Shown here: one piece after another, positions 25,247-34,350 of the stretch
Layout: each line of letters begins with the position of its first letter
How positions within the stretch are numbered: the stretch's first letter is position 1
Assembly (NCBI RefSeq): GCF_016056275.1
Contig: NZ_JAECZA010000011.1
Span: forward strand, 1-64,000
Reading direction: 5' to 3'
Source: Dendronalium phyllosphericum CENA369
Lineage (GTDB): Bacteria; Cyanobacteriota; Cyanobacteriia; Cyanobacteriales; Nostocaceae
DNA: 64,000 bases
The notes under the pieces: model-generated
Told to the model about the DNA's origin: nothing
What the model saw: only the letters and a program-made list of their open reading frames with translations
The model's database searches: none
Position numbers and translations under genes: made by a program

Positions 25247-26227
25247 CTACTCGCGGAACGGACTCAGAAGAAGTCCTCTGTGGAAGTAGTTTGCGTTTAA
25301 GCCGCGTTCGAGCTTGAGAGGGGAGCCTTTACCAAGATGGCGATCGAAGATATCGCCGTAGTTGCCTACAGATGCGAGAACGCGGGACTGCCACTTCTGG
25401 TCGAGACCCAGTTCTGATGCAGAGATTGGCATTGCCTCGACACCGCCTGCATACCACTGTGTTTCCGGTCTCTCTGCATCGATCAATGTATGCACTGTCC
25501 ATGCGACGATCGCAGACCACTGCGCGTCTGCGGTTCCGGTCGCGGCTATCACTGGAAATGTCATCAGCGGCTCTGGGAGGATGCGGCTCGATAATCGGTT
25601 TACCCCTTGGTCGAGGCGGATATTAGCAAGGGTGGTTATCTCGTCGGCGATCGCATGGCAATTTTGCACGTTGTATGTATCGATCATTTCCCCGTCCTCA
25701 GAGAATGCCCGACGGAACCAGTTCTTGTGGAGCGCACCGAAATAAGCTGTAAGGCTCCGCTCGACGGAACTACCAATCATGAAACAGATACTATCTCCGG
25801 CGAGGTCGCTGACGTGGTGTGCGGCCAAGTTAGAAGCCACCATCACCGCATGAGATTCTACGAAGACGGTGGGGCCAGGTACTAGCTTGCCAGCTAGCTT
25901 CTGCTCGTAAATCTCCGATCCCGTAAGGAAATAAACATCGTCCTGCTGGTTACGTACAGCGTCAAAATCCTTCGGTGTCTCGTACTTGTGATATTCAATG
26001 CGATCGGCAGATCCGAGGACAGCAGCAGCGATCGCATGGCAGATATCGACGTTAAGACCGCTCCAGCCACCTGACTCAGCTTCAGTTGCCAGTCCCGCAC
26101 GTTCGACGCTACCGCAGCGAACTACATTGCGCGCCTTCACACGTTTGATAACAGAACCAGCCTGAGCGGTGGAAATCGAGCAGCACAAACCAAGCAAGGT
26201 CAGCAAGATTAACACAAAGCGCATCAA
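25247..26227 (-). CDS. periplasmic amino-acid-binding protein (AapJ-like), probably acquired
   Basis: An extracellular solute-binding protein of family 3. It has a signal peptide (MMRFVLILLTLLGLCCSIST, cleavage near AQA-GS), then IKRVKARNVVRCGSVERAGL, ESGGWSGLNVDICHAIAAAV, DRIEYHKYETPKDFDAVRNQ, a layout like AapJ, the binding protein of the proteobacterial general amino-acid transporter. No permease or ATPase genes lie beside it. It stops three bases from an IS end, so the 3' end may have been trimmed or fused; the length (326) is close to family size (about 340). It is GC-richer than its surroundings and pairs with the next gene. Confidence 0.75.
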   Translation of the reverse strand: MMRFVLILLTLLGLCCSISTAQAGSVIKRVKARNVVRCGSVERAGLATEAESGGWSGLNVDICHAIAAAVLGSADRIEYHKYETPKDFDAVRNQQDDVYFLTGSEIYEQKLAGKLVPGPTVFVESHAVMVASNLAAHHVSDLAGDSICFMIGSSVERSLTAYFGALHKNWFRRAFSEDGEMIDTYNVQNCHAIADEITTLANIRLDQGVNRLSSRILPEPLMTFPVIAATGTADAQWSAIVAWTVHTLIDAERPETQWYAGGVEAMPISASELGLDQKWQSRVLASVGNYGDIFDRHLGKGSPLKLERGLNANYFHRGLLLSPFRE

Positions 26228-26345
26228 TTGTCCTCTGAAAATAGGGAACAGGAAAATAATCTGTTTAATTAATTCTGTCTAAGTACTTATCAAAAAATAT
26301 TTTGGATTGAGCGACGGATGGAGTACATCCCATCCGTCTATGTGT

Positions 26346-28514
26346 TTAAGGGTTAGCCGCTGGATAAGTACTCGGTAGCGGATTGAAGCCCGCAGGGATT
26401 TTATTGACTATCCCCTGCCGTCGATCCTCCGGTACAATCCCAATGGCCCGACAGCCTTGCCCGCCGTAGTGAGGTAGTGTGTTGATAACGCTGTCTGGAA
26501 TCTTGGCAAATGAAGCTGGCAGCGGTGGCGCGATGCCGAGCAAGCGCTTGGGATCGAAGCCGGACAGTAAGCTGTCAGTAATTGGCGAATTGATATCGCG
26601 CGGGCCGAGGTACTTTTGCTCAAATCCTGGCGGCCCAAATTTGTTAAAATCTGGCGAGTTGCCGGCTGCGAGTGCTTGTGCCTCGTCAGGCAAGCTGGCG
26701 AGTGCAGGCAGACCGAAGATTGTGTTGATAGTCTCGATTACCGAGTTGTGATCGCCCTCGACATGCGAGACGGCGTGCGTCCGCGCGTAGGGCGAGATCA
26801 AAATCAGCGGCACGCGGACACCACGGGAGAGCGGCAGCCCGTCAGGCCCGTAGGATAGGATACGCGGCGGAACGTGATCGTAGAAGCCATCCGATTCGTC
26901 ATAGGTAATGATAATTGCACTCTGCTGCCAGAGTTTCTGATTTGAGGCGATCGCGTCGATTGCTCTGGCTGCCATTGCCTCGCTGAGCTGGCGATCGGTG
27001 TAGCCCGGATGATCGTCGTCGCCCGACTTGGCAGCATTAATTGCGGAAATCTCATCCGCAGGTGTATTGGGGTTGGTAATTGGCGGCTTTAATCCCTGCT
27101 GGTTCGTGTAGCCGCCACGGATATAAAACACGCCACCTTTTGGCAGTTCATTTTTGGCTATGTCGGTGAAGAAGTCATTTAGTCCGCGTAGATTTTTGCT
27201 CACCTGCGGTGTATTAGCAATATAGCCAAAATACTGCGCGCCGTTATGATGGCTAACATAGGAATTGTGCGAGGCAACCCCATTTGTATCGGTTGGTTCG
27301 AGATCGTACCCTTCTTGATACCAACGCCAATTGACAGGCCTAGTTCGGAGTTGTTGGATATAGGGAATATCCTGCTGGATGTCGGCTAGATCGAATAAAG
27401 GATTTTTATTACCTGCTAAGACCGCCTGAATATCTCGCCCCTGGAAAGTCAGAGGCAGACTGGCGAAGGTCAGATTTGAGGCGATATTGCTATCGGCGTA
27501 GCTCTCTTTCGCGCCAGCAGGCTGCTTGTTGTCTGTCGTTGTGTCGAACTGAGAACCGTAAAAAGGCTGCGGGTCGTTGACTAGGGGCACGCCCTGTGTC
27601 GTGCCACTGTGACTACCCACAGTATAGGATTGACCGTTCGCACCGTGCTTAACCCATTGCGTCTCACCCGATTGCCCGGCAATCATCGCTACTGCATTCG
27701 GTGTGGAGGGTGTGTCCTCGGTTGCGAAAATGTTATCAAAGACCGTGAAGCGGCTAGCCCACTTCCAGAAGAACGGAATGGTGTCGCAGTCGATGTGAGA
27801 CATTACAAGACGCGCGAATTGCTTCCCTTCTGCAATGTTGGCTGCTCCGCCTTTGGATGCGAAGCGCGTGTACTCGTCATAGGCGAACCGATCCATCTGT
27901 GGCTTGCCGTTCGCGACATGGAGCTTGGTTGCTAACCCGGTATGCGAGTGGTCAACGCTGTCAACAACGTTGGCGTTCTGCTCAGTCCCGATGCGGAAGG
28001 GCTGGACTGTGACGGTGATACCGTTGGCATCGGTGTATGTCTGAGTGAAGCCTGGCGTTTTGTCTGGGTTGCGGGGCTTTTGTCCGTCTGAGTAGAGTCC
28101 GTTAACACCCGGTAACGTGCCATACTCGTTGTCGAAGGAATGGTTCTCATTGAAGATGACAAAAACGTACTTGATCCGTTCTTGAAGCAGCTTTGCCAGC
28201 ACTTTCGGCGGTAGCTTGGGTTCTTTCTCTGGGTCATTTAAGTATCTCGCAACGTCCGGTGTGGCATCTGGCTGAGTCGTGACGGTTGAGTGTGCTAGCC
28301 ACGCTTCCTGCCGCAAGGATTCGTCTGCGGTTGCCGAGCCAACGAACATAACCGGGACGATGGAGGATGGTAGTAGCAAGGCTGCTAAGGCAAAATAGGA
28401 CTTCGTAAATCGTTTAAAAGCGGATCTTTTAGGTGATTTCGCTCCAGCTAGTTCTGAAATCAGCACGCCAATCGATGCACAATCAAACCATTTCTTGCGA
28501 ATTTTGCTACTCAT
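26346..28514 (-). CDS. phosphoesterase family protein (phospholipase C / acid phosphatase type)
   Basis: A 722-residue member of the phosphoesterase family (PF04185). After a basic N-terminus there is a hydrophobic export segment (SYFALAALLLPSSIVPVMFV). The family start VFVIFNENHSFDNEYGTLPG carries the metal-binding Asn/Glu and catalytic region. Later come YTRFASKGG, MSHIDCDTIPFFWKWASRFT, FATEDTPSTPNAVAMIAGQS, IIITYDESDGFYDHVPP and RVPLILISPYARTHAVSH with EGDHNSVIETINTIFG. All metal-site segments seem present. The gene is GC-rich with rare local codon use yet holds HIP1-type sites, so transfer is probably not very recent. Its natural substrate is unknown. Confidence 0.85.
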   Translation of the reverse strand: MSSKIRKKWFDCASIGVLISELAGAKSPKRSAFKRFTKSYFALAALLLPSSIVPVMFVGSATADESLRQEAWLAHSTVTTQPDATPDVARYLNDPEKEPKLPPKVLAKLLQERIKYVFVIFNENHSFDNEYGTLPGVNGLYSDGQKPRNPDKTPGFTQTYTDANGITVTVQPFRIGTEQNANVVDSVDHSHTGLATKLHVANGKPQMDRFAYDEYTRFASKGGAANIAEGKQFARLVMSHIDCDTIPFFWKWASRFTVFDNIFATEDTPSTPNAVAMIAGQSGETQWVKHGANGQSYTVGSHSGTTQGVPLVNDPQPFYGSQFDTTTDNKQPAGAKESYADSNIASNLTFASLPLTFQGRDIQAVLAGNKNPLFDLADIQQDIPYIQQLRTRPVNWRWYQEGYDLEPTDTNGVASHNSYVSHHNGAQYFGYIANTPQVSKNLRGLNDFFTDIAKNELPKGGVFYIRGGYTNQQGLKPPITNPNTPADEISAINAAKSGDDDHPGYTDRQLSEAMAARAIDAIASNQKLWQQSAIIITYDESDGFYDHVPPRILSYGPDGLPLSRGVRVPLILISPYARTHAVSHVEGDHNSVIETINTIFGLPALASLPDEAQALAAGNSPDFNKFGPPGFEQKYLGPRDINSPITDSLLSGFDPKRLLGIAPPLPASFAKIPDSVINTLPHYGGQGCRAIGIVPEDRRQGIVNKIPAGFNPLPSTYPAANP

Positions 28515-28666
28515 ATTTTTTTATTTAATATTAGAGTTTTTACCGCTAAAGGTTCATAACAAGGTTTATTTTTCAAACCGTTAGTTAAGTAAAAAATAAG
28601 AACAGATTAACTCTTTTTAATCAATTTAAATTTATCAAACTGAAATACAGCAGATTGCAACTTTGT

Positions 28667-28716
28667 GAGGTATGGGTAATTAGGGCGAACAGGCTTCGCC
28701 CCTACCCGTGTACCTC
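28667..28716. repeat. long imperfect hairpin upstream of the phosphoesterase gene
   Basis: GAGGTA, GGG and GGGCGAA on the left pair with TTCGCCC, CCC and TACCTC on the right around a short CAGG loop. The core (GGGCGAACAGGCTTCGCCCC) resembles dispersed repeats common in Nostoc-type genomes. It may be a repeat or a transcription end of unknown source. Confidence 0.5.
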
Positions 28717-28859
28717 ATTTACCTGAAAAACGCTGTAAATGTAATAAATGTATCCATGATTTAAAAAAGCTGTAACTTTACGGTAAAGCTTTTGTACTTG
28801 CGATCGAGTCAGGAACGTGGATTTAATAATCTACAACTTTTGTCGGGTACGTTAACAAA

Positions 28860-28896
28860 ATAACGCACCATCTCGATATCATCGATGGTGCGTTAT
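28860..28896 (-). terminator. terminator of the PEP-CTERM gene
   Basis: A perfect 13-base stem (ATAACGCACCATC / GATGGTGCGTTAT) with an 11-base loop, 27 bases downstream of the stop at 28923. On the minus strand it is followed by TTTTGTT. It could also act on the plus strand. Confidence 0.7.
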
Positions 28897-28922
28897 AGCA
28901 ATTTGTAATTCGTAATTCGTAA

Positions 28923-29585
28923 TTAATATGCTGCTATTTTAGCTTTTTGCTTTCTTTTCACCCACAATCCGATAGTAGTAGCAACCATCATTCCGGCAAA
29001 AGTTCGAGGTTCAGGAACAGACTCACCTTTAGCAAAAGTAACGGCAGTACTACCAGAACTTTGGACACTTCCAAGGTCGCTATTGTCTAGAAAAATTCCA
29101 TCATTGGTACTACCTTTACCTGTAAAATTACTATTAAAATAAAGTTCTAAACTATACAAATTATTATTTTGACCTGTCAATAAGCCAGCATCTGCAAAAG
29201 CTAGGATGTTCTCCTGAATATAAGCTGTGTTGCCAGCCAAACTATTGGATAATGTCCGCAAAACAGTATTGCCATTGACTAAGTTGACGGTCCAACTTGT
29301 CAAATCCACAAAAGAACTAGAAGCGGGTAATCGATCTGTGTCCACTGTGTAAGTTCCACTAAAAGAACCATTTGCTAACTCCACAGGTAGCCCTACTGAA
29401 CCATCAACAGCCGCAGGAGCAAAATTTCCTGAAATATTAAATGTTTTTAAATTGACAGCTTGGGCAGGATCTGTGCCAATAGCTGCAAGTATAGAAAAAC
29501 CAAGCACTGCGGTGGCAGTTGTTTGCGATAACTTTTTTAAAGATGTTGCACTCAGCATAAATTCGATCTCCATATTTTTGCTCAT
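28923..29585 (-). CDS. PEP-CTERM sorting-domain protein, exported
   Basis: The C-terminus has the complete sorting signal: VPEPRTFAGM, a hydrophobic helix (MVATTIGLWV) and a basic tail (KRKQKAK). In other bacteria this is cut by an exosortase and links to exopolysaccharide export. The N-terminus has an export signal (ATAVLGFSILAAIG...AQA). The mature part (FNISGNFAPAAVDGS, NGSFSGTYTVDTDRLP) is beta-rich. Start taken at ATG 29585; ATG 29573 and 29558 are possible and keep the signal. No exosortase is in the window. Role in the envelope is inferred. Confidence 0.82.
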   Translation of the reverse strand: MSKNMEIEFMLSATSLKKLSQTTATAVLGFSILAAIGTDPAQAVNLKTFNISGNFAPAAVDGSVGLPVELANGSFSGTYTVDTDRLPASSSFVDLTSWTVNLVNGNTVLRTLSNSLAGNTAYIQENILAFADAGLLTGQNNNLYSLELYFNSNFTGKGSTNDGIFLDNSDLGSVQSSGSTAVTFAKGESVPEPRTFAGMMVATTIGLWVKRKQKAKIAAY

Positions 29586-29876
29586 AGTTAATTGAGCGCG
29601 CTCTTTGCACCCAAAAATCATGCCAAAGTGAAAATACTGCTAAAGAAAAATCCCAAATTCAGAAATGACTACACTGCCTCACCAGTTGCTCAAAATCTCC
29701 ACTTGTGTATTTTGTTCCCTAACAATTAATGACAAGTTAAGAAAAAGCAAAGTTTATTAAGAGGATGGTAAACGCAAGTAAATCAAGAGGTTGAAGCTGA
29801 TTTCGTCTTGAAAGTCCGAAACTGGCAACATCGGTTTTGTAGATAAAACTTCACCCTGATTCGATCTAAGTAGAAA

Positions 29877-30422
29877 ATGAATAGTAAAGCTAAAATATTA
29901 ACTCTTGCTACTACAATGCTTGCCGTTTCCTCTTTGACAGTCCAGACAGTGGTAGCACAGGCGAAACTGACAAACCAATCCAAATTATTTATCAATGGTA
30001 TTGGAGAGGTTCGAGTTGGTATGAATGTCTCTCAAGCGGCAAAAGCTGCTGGTACTCGGTTAGTCGGCGATTCACCAAATAACAGTTGCTACTACGTTAA
30101 ACCAAAAGCGGAACCTAAGGATGTTGGGTTCATGGTCACAGAAGGTCGCATATCTAGGGTAGATGTGTGGAGAAATAGCAAAATCACTACCCTCAAAGGT
30201 GCAAAAATCGGGGATAGCGAAGCTCGGATAAAGTCTCTTTATCCAGGGCAAATTCAAGTTACTCCTCATAAATACGTACAAGGTGGACATTACCTGACAT
30301 TCATTCCAAAAGACCGCGCCGACCACAATTATCGTTTGGTGTTTGAGACGGATGGCAAGCGTGTCACTCAGTTTCGCGCAGGTAAACTGCCAGAAGTCGA
30401 ATATATTGAAGGGTGTTCTTAA
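29877..30422 (+). CDS. exported hypothetical protein, 181 aa
   Basis: Good signal peptide (MNSKAKILTLATTMLAVSSL, cleavage near AQA-KL). The mature protein includes INGIGEVRVGMNVSQAAKAA, a pattern found in small cyanobacterial secreted proteins. It also has KIGDSEARIKSLYPGQIQVT and YRLVFETDGKRVTQFRAG, typical of a two-layer repeat where a substrate-recognition-like motif occurs twice. Two cysteines (NNSCYY and EGCS) may pair. Function unknown. Followed by a hairpin at 30427. Confidence 0.7.
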   Translation: MNSKAKILTLATTMLAVSSLTVQTVVAQAKLTNQSKLFINGIGEVRVGMNVSQAAKAAGTRLVGDSPNNSCYYVKPKAEPKDVGFMVTEGRISRVDVWRNSKITTLKGAKIGDSEARIKSLYPGQIQVTPHKYVQGGHYLTFIPKDRADHNYRLVFETDGKRVTQFRAGKLPEVEYIEGCS

Positions 30423-30426
30423 AAAA

Positions 30427-30477
30427 TTGTAGGTTGGGTTGAACGAAGTAAGGGCGAACGTAACAGCGCCCCTACAA
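30427..30477 (+). terminator. hairpin after the exported protein gene
   Basis: Outer arms TTGTAG (30427-30432) and CTACAA (30472-30477) and inner arms GGGCG/CGCCC (30452-30456 and 30467-30471). It lies between two convergent genes. The GGGCGAAC...GCCCC core resembles the dispersed repeat at 28667. Confidence 0.4.
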
Positions 30478-30514
30478 ATTCTTGCATGTGTATCAAGATT
30501 TTGGTGAATTGGTA

Positions 30515-32011
30515 TTACTGAACGCGACAGAATTTGCGATCGCTATCATTTTGAGGAAACTGCCAAGAATAAGCAAAATGGCTGACTCCCTTCAGTTGAG
30601 GCGCAAGTTTGCGAAGTGCTTGCATTTGTAATTCTAGTGGTGGACGATTACTCACGGATTTTCCCCAATTACCAGCTAAAGCCGGAATCACCTGCGTTCC
30701 AGGTTGGGCGACGCTTAAAACTCGTTGTACTTGCGGCACAATACAACTAACGTTACCGCAAGTTGCATAAGACATCGGATGCCACTGTAAGGAACTGGGG
30801 AACCTATCCCAAGGTTGCAAGCGAGAATCATAACCTTGGCCTACAGTTTGGTTGCCATCAGGAAAAAACACCACCCCAGAAGGAATCCCTAATTGTTGTG
30901 CTGGGTAACTTGCAACGGCGACAAAATCTAAAATACCTTGCATGGCGTGGGCAACACAGAGTTGCCATAACTCTATTTGCAAAGATGGTTGTCTGTCAGC
31001 GGGAGTTAGGATTGACTTTTGCGCTGATGGTGGGATGCGTCCTTGCCACATCGGTTCGCCTTCTTGGGGATAAAGTTTATCGACTTCAGCTATATCTGCT
31101 GCGGTTACATATCCCTTCCTTAAAAAACGCCGAATTAACTCCAGTCCTTTATAATTTTGTGCCCTTCGCAATAAAGCTTCTTGGGTGGCTTGACTGTATA
31201 GCCATAAATCCGAAACTTTCGTGGCGATGGAATTACCTCCCGTTTGCCTGGGATAACGCACATAATCAAATAGCAACCCATCCGGGCGACGGCGCAATAC
31301 TTCCTGTATCATTTGGAAGTAGTCGCGTTTGGCTTGCATGTTGTAGGGGTCGATAAATACTTGAGAACTGCCATCTATCACATATAAGCTTGTTTGACCT
31401 TTGCCATTGCGCGCGATCGCTGCTTCTCTATCTGCACGCTGGGCGTAGGTATAGCCAAAATTGTTGGTAAACATCCAAGCGTAAACTTTTAAACCGCGTT
31501 GCCGTCCTTTTTGGATTGCTGCGGCCAACAGATCGATTTTTTCAGCGCCTGGAGTGCGAATCACAGAAGGCCAAACTGTTGGGTTAGCTGCTGCTGGTAA
31601 TAGTACTTGTCCGTCGTAGAAAACTTCTAAATAAACTTGGTTATAGCCACGGTTGACAATCCGATCCATAATGTCATCGAGCGACCCCGAACGAATGTCA
31701 CACGGATACAAACGCAACCAAAGAGCTTGAACATTTGGCCAATTACGACTACGGCACTTTTGCAATTCTTGTGCGTGTTTTTGCAACAACTGCTGGTAGC
31801 GGCTTTGAGCATTTTTATCGCCTTTTAGTGCTGACAAACGTAAGTTTTCTTTTGCTTGCGTTGCTGCTGTCGATAATTGACAATACTCTGTTACTTGCGC
31901 TCCTACTGGTTTTTCAAAGTTAGGAATCAAGAAAATACTGCTGAGAACGGCAGCAAACAGGCGACGCGAAAATAACATTGGTCTTGCAAGGTTCAAGGGA
32001 CGGTTAGACAT
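30515..32011 (-). CDS. GH10-like (GHL10) family exported protein
   Basis: A 498-residue protein of the glycosyl-hydrolase-like GHL10 family (PF02638). The export signal is near the N-terminus (RRLFAAVLSSIFLIPNF...VGA-QV). The barrel domain starts after a helical region with VQALWLRLYPCDIRSG, then IMDRIVNRGYNQVYLEVFYD, GRQRGLKVYAWMFTNNFGY, FIDPYNMQAKRDYFQMIQEV, RRPDGLLFDYVRYPRQ and DFVAVASYPAQQLG. Relatives act on the cell wall or exopolysaccharides, but few are studied. The Asp/Glu set needed for activity cannot be confirmed by eye. Probably periplasmic. Confidence 0.8.
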   Translation of the reverse strand: MSNRPLNLARPMLFSRRLFAAVLSSIFLIPNFEKPVGAQVTEYCQLSTAATQAKENLRLSALKGDKNAQSRYQQLLQKHAQELQKCRSRNWPNVQALWLRLYPCDIRSGSLDDIMDRIVNRGYNQVYLEVFYDGQVLLPAAANPTVWPSVIRTPGAEKIDLLAAAIQKGRQRGLKVYAWMFTNNFGYTYAQRADREAAIARNGKGQTSLYVIDGSSQVFIDPYNMQAKRDYFQMIQEVLRRRPDGLLFDYVRYPRQTGGNSIATKVSDLWLYSQATQEALLRRAQNYKGLELIRRFLRKGYVTAADIAEVDKLYPQEGEPMWQGRIPPSAQKSILTPADRQPSLQIELWQLCVAHAMQGILDFVAVASYPAQQLGIPSGVVFFPDGNQTVGQGYDSRLQPWDRFPSSLQWHPMSYATCGNVSCIVPQVQRVLSVAQPGTQVIPALAGNWGKSVSNRPPLELQMQALRKLAPQLKGVSHFAYSWQFPQNDSDRKFCRVQ

Positions 32012-32476
32012 GGAAGCAGGGGAGGCAAGAGGAACAGGGTAGACGCGGATATAAGGGAGATTGAATAGTTATTATTCCCCTTTATTTACTTATTCTTCTC
32101 ATCCTCCCTACGTCTGGTTTGCTATCTTTGATGCTTACTAGGTATTAGATAACTAAAGGCGACATGTATCAAATTTGATATATCATCAATAAGGGTTTTG
32201 AAGCCTACTTTTCGTTGACTTCCAAACCCTTAATTGTGTTGCCTAATTTTTTATTCAATTCCGTTCAAGGAAATGCTCGCGCAATATCCTAATGAATACA
32301 AGGTTTGTTTGGTTTGTTGCCAACTACGATAGCGTGTTATCTACACTCATCTATCAAAGTTACAATTGTCAATTCTCAATTCCAAACTTAGACTTAGCTA
32401 AAGTTGGCAAAGTAGTCATGAGTCTAGAGGGTTGACTTTTAACTCATGACTCTCTGGAATGTGGATTAGTAAAAAG
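32012..32476. other. intergenic region with a stem-loop
   Basis: About 465 bases. A stem-loop of AAGGGTTTTGAAG (32191-32203) and CTTCCAAACCCTT (32219-32231) may end psb27 transcription, although it is about 250 bases from the psb27 stop. Nothing else was recognised. Confidence 0.45.
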
Positions 32477-32872
32477 TTAAGCACCACGTTTCAATGCAGA
32501 CTCTACCTGCTGTAACTCCTGTTCGAGGCGAGTCTTGAGTTTTTGTGGTATGGGGCGGTTTGGGTAAGAACTGTAGTGTCCGGCTAGGGAGTTGAGGGCT
32601 GTTCGTATAGTTGTAAAAGAGTTAAGACCGGAAACATCGTTAGTCCTTTGGTAACGGGCTGAAAAGTCATTAATTTTTTGACGCGCTTCTGCTTTAACTT
32701 CTGCTTTATTTGGTGAATCTTCTGATAAATCTAGGGCTTCTCTCATGATGTTAACGACAGCCAAAGTGTCTTGACGATAATCACCAGACAAACTGTCAGG
32801 ACTAGAACAACCTATTAAGCCAATAGCCACAACCAAAACTAGCGCAAGCAGACGCGACCAATAACGTTTCAT
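32477..32872 (-). CDS. psb27: photosystem II assembly lipoprotein Psb27
   Basis: Psb27 binds the lumenal face of CP43 in photosystem II assembly and repair intermediates, before the oxygen-evolving cluster is built. ATG 32872 gives MKRYWSRLLALVLVVAIGLI followed by GCSS, a lipoprotein signal peptide with its lipobox Cys. The mature four-helix part has SGDYRQDTLAVVNIMREALD, AEARQKINDFSARYQR, SFTTIRTALNSLAGHYSSYP and RLEQELQQVESALKRGA, all family hallmarks. Upstream in-frame ATGs (32878, 32899) are less likely. It is a single-gene unit. Confidence 0.95.
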   Translation of the reverse strand: MKRYWSRLLALVLVVAIGLIGCSSPDSLSGDYRQDTLAVVNIMREALDLSEDSPNKAEVKAEARQKINDFSARYQRTNDVSGLNSFTTIRTALNSLAGHYSSYPNRPIPQKLKTRLEQELQQVESALKRGA

Positions 32873-32941
32873 ATGCATCAACTGAAATACGTAAATCAAC
32901 GTCCATCGTATCCTGGAATGGTATCTTGGGGATCATCTTAA

Positions 32942-33118
32942 AGTGCTGAGTGCTGAGTGCTGAGTGCTGAGTGAGAAGTTAGGAGTGGTAAGTGAGGAGT
33001 TAAGAATTAAAAATTTATAGCTGTAGCCACACCCTTTAGGACATTTTCAAAGCTTGAATGCTGGGAATAGTAAGACTTTCCCTCTTGCCTCCTGCCTTCT
33101 GCCTTATGCCTTCTGCTA
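32942..33118. repeat. STRR-type tandem heptamers
   Basis: Four tandem GTGCTGA units (32944-32971) and, further on, CTGCCTT/CTGCCTC units (33082-33114). They lie in the gap between psb27 and cofH. The same heptamers recur inverted at 46272-46318 and near 49690. Confidence 0.8.
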
Positions 33119-33126
33119 TATAACTT

Positions 33127-34266
33127 TTAATTTCTAAGTTTTTGATAAAGAGTATCTCGTTGTTGATAAGGTCTTTCTAAAGAAGCGATCGCAGTTTGCA
33201 GGGTTTCGATTTCCATACAAGTACCACCCAATGCACCCGCCATTGTGGTGATGTGTTCTTCCATTAAAGTGCCACCAATATCGTTGCAACCCCAAACTAA
33301 GGCTTCGGTTGCACCAGCTAGCCCCAGCTTTACCCAACTCGGTTGATGGTTGGCAATCCAATTTCCTAAATAAATCCGTGCTACAGCCCCTAATAACAGC
33401 GCATCGGCTAAAACTGGTTGATCGCGTCCGACGCGACGGCGTAGGGGTTTAGGCGCTTCTTTACCAACAAAGGGTAATAAAATAAACTCTGTAATCTGCG
33501 CTGGATATCCTCGATCGCGGGCAGTTTTTTGCAGCGATCGCAATTTTTCTAAATGCCCAATTTGCTGTTCTGCTGTCTCAATATGCCCAGATAGCATGGT
33601 GCTAGTGGTGTGCAAACCTAATTTGTGAGCTGTACTAACAATTTCTAACCAAGTGGCTGTGTCAAGTTTCTCTGGACACAACACTCGCCGTACTTCATCA
33701 TCTAACACTTCAGCTGCTGTTCCTGGCATTGAACCAACACCAGCATCCCGCAACGCCGCAATGACATCAGCATACTCAAGTCCGTCAACTCTGGCGATAA
33801 ATTGAACTTCTTGGGGAGAGAAAGCGTGTAGGTGTATCTGAGGAAATTCCTGTTTGATGGTTTCTACCAGTTTTAAATAATAGGGTAGAGATTTGCCATT
33901 TATCAGCGCTTGGGGATTTAATCCTCCTTGCATACAGATTTCTGTTGCACCGCGTTGCACTGCATCTTGAGACTTTTCCAAAATTTGTGTCCAATCCAAC
34001 CAGTAAGCGCCAGCATCGCCATCATCGCGGCGGAAAGCACAAAAACTACAGTGCTGTTCGCAGATATTAGTAAAGTTAATATTGCGATTGATGATGTATG
34101 TAACGGTATCACCTGCTTGAGCGTGGCGGAGTTTGTCAGCGGTGGTACGAATCGCTGCGATCGCCTCTGGTTGTGTTTGTTTTAATAAAATAACTCCTTC
34201 TTGGGGAGATACATCATACCCCATTAGGGCACGGTTAAGAATCGCATCAACAGTTATAGTAGCCAC
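33127..34266 (-). CDS. cofH: FO synthase subunit 2, CofH (radical SAM)
   Basis: CofH joins 5-amino-6-ribitylaminouracil to a tyrosine-derived part to make the deazaflavin FO, together with CofG. In cyanobacteria FO serves mainly as antenna of deazaflavin photolyases. The radical-SAM cluster CxxxCxxC is at residues 69-76 ([13 protein letters not shown]). Other family blocks are [35 protein letters not shown]-like [24 protein letters not shown] and [12 protein letters not shown]. The 379-residue length is usual. cofG is not in the window. Monocistronic. Confidence 0.93.
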   Translation of the reverse strand: MATITVDAILNRALMGYDVSPQEGVILLKQTQPEAIAAIRTTADKLRHAQAGDTVTYIINRNINFTNICEQHCSFCAFRRDDGDAGAYWLDWTQILEKSQDAVQRGATEICMQGGLNPQALINGKSLPYYLKLVETIKQEFPQIHLHAFSPQEVQFIARVDGLEYADVIAALRDAGVGSMPGTAAEVLDDEVRRVLCPEKLDTATWLEIVSTAHKLGLHTTSTMLSGHIETAEQQIGHLEKLRSLQKTARDRGYPAQITEFILLPFVGKEAPKPLRRRVGRDQPVLADALLLGAVARIYLGNWIANHQPSWVKLGLAGATEALVWGCNDIGGTLMEEHITTMAGALGGTCMEIETLQTAIASLERPYQQRDTLYQKLRN

Positions 34267-34350
34267 AGTTCATCATCAGCAAACCACATATTATTATTTT
34301 CGCAAAAAAATCAGCTAAATTTCTGTGGTTTACTTTGTTATTTAAAAAAA

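Noticed and set aside
25362-25885. Several plus-strand frames opposite the amino-acid-binding protein gene
   Set aside because: These are shadows that arise because the GC-rich gene has few stops on the opposite strand.
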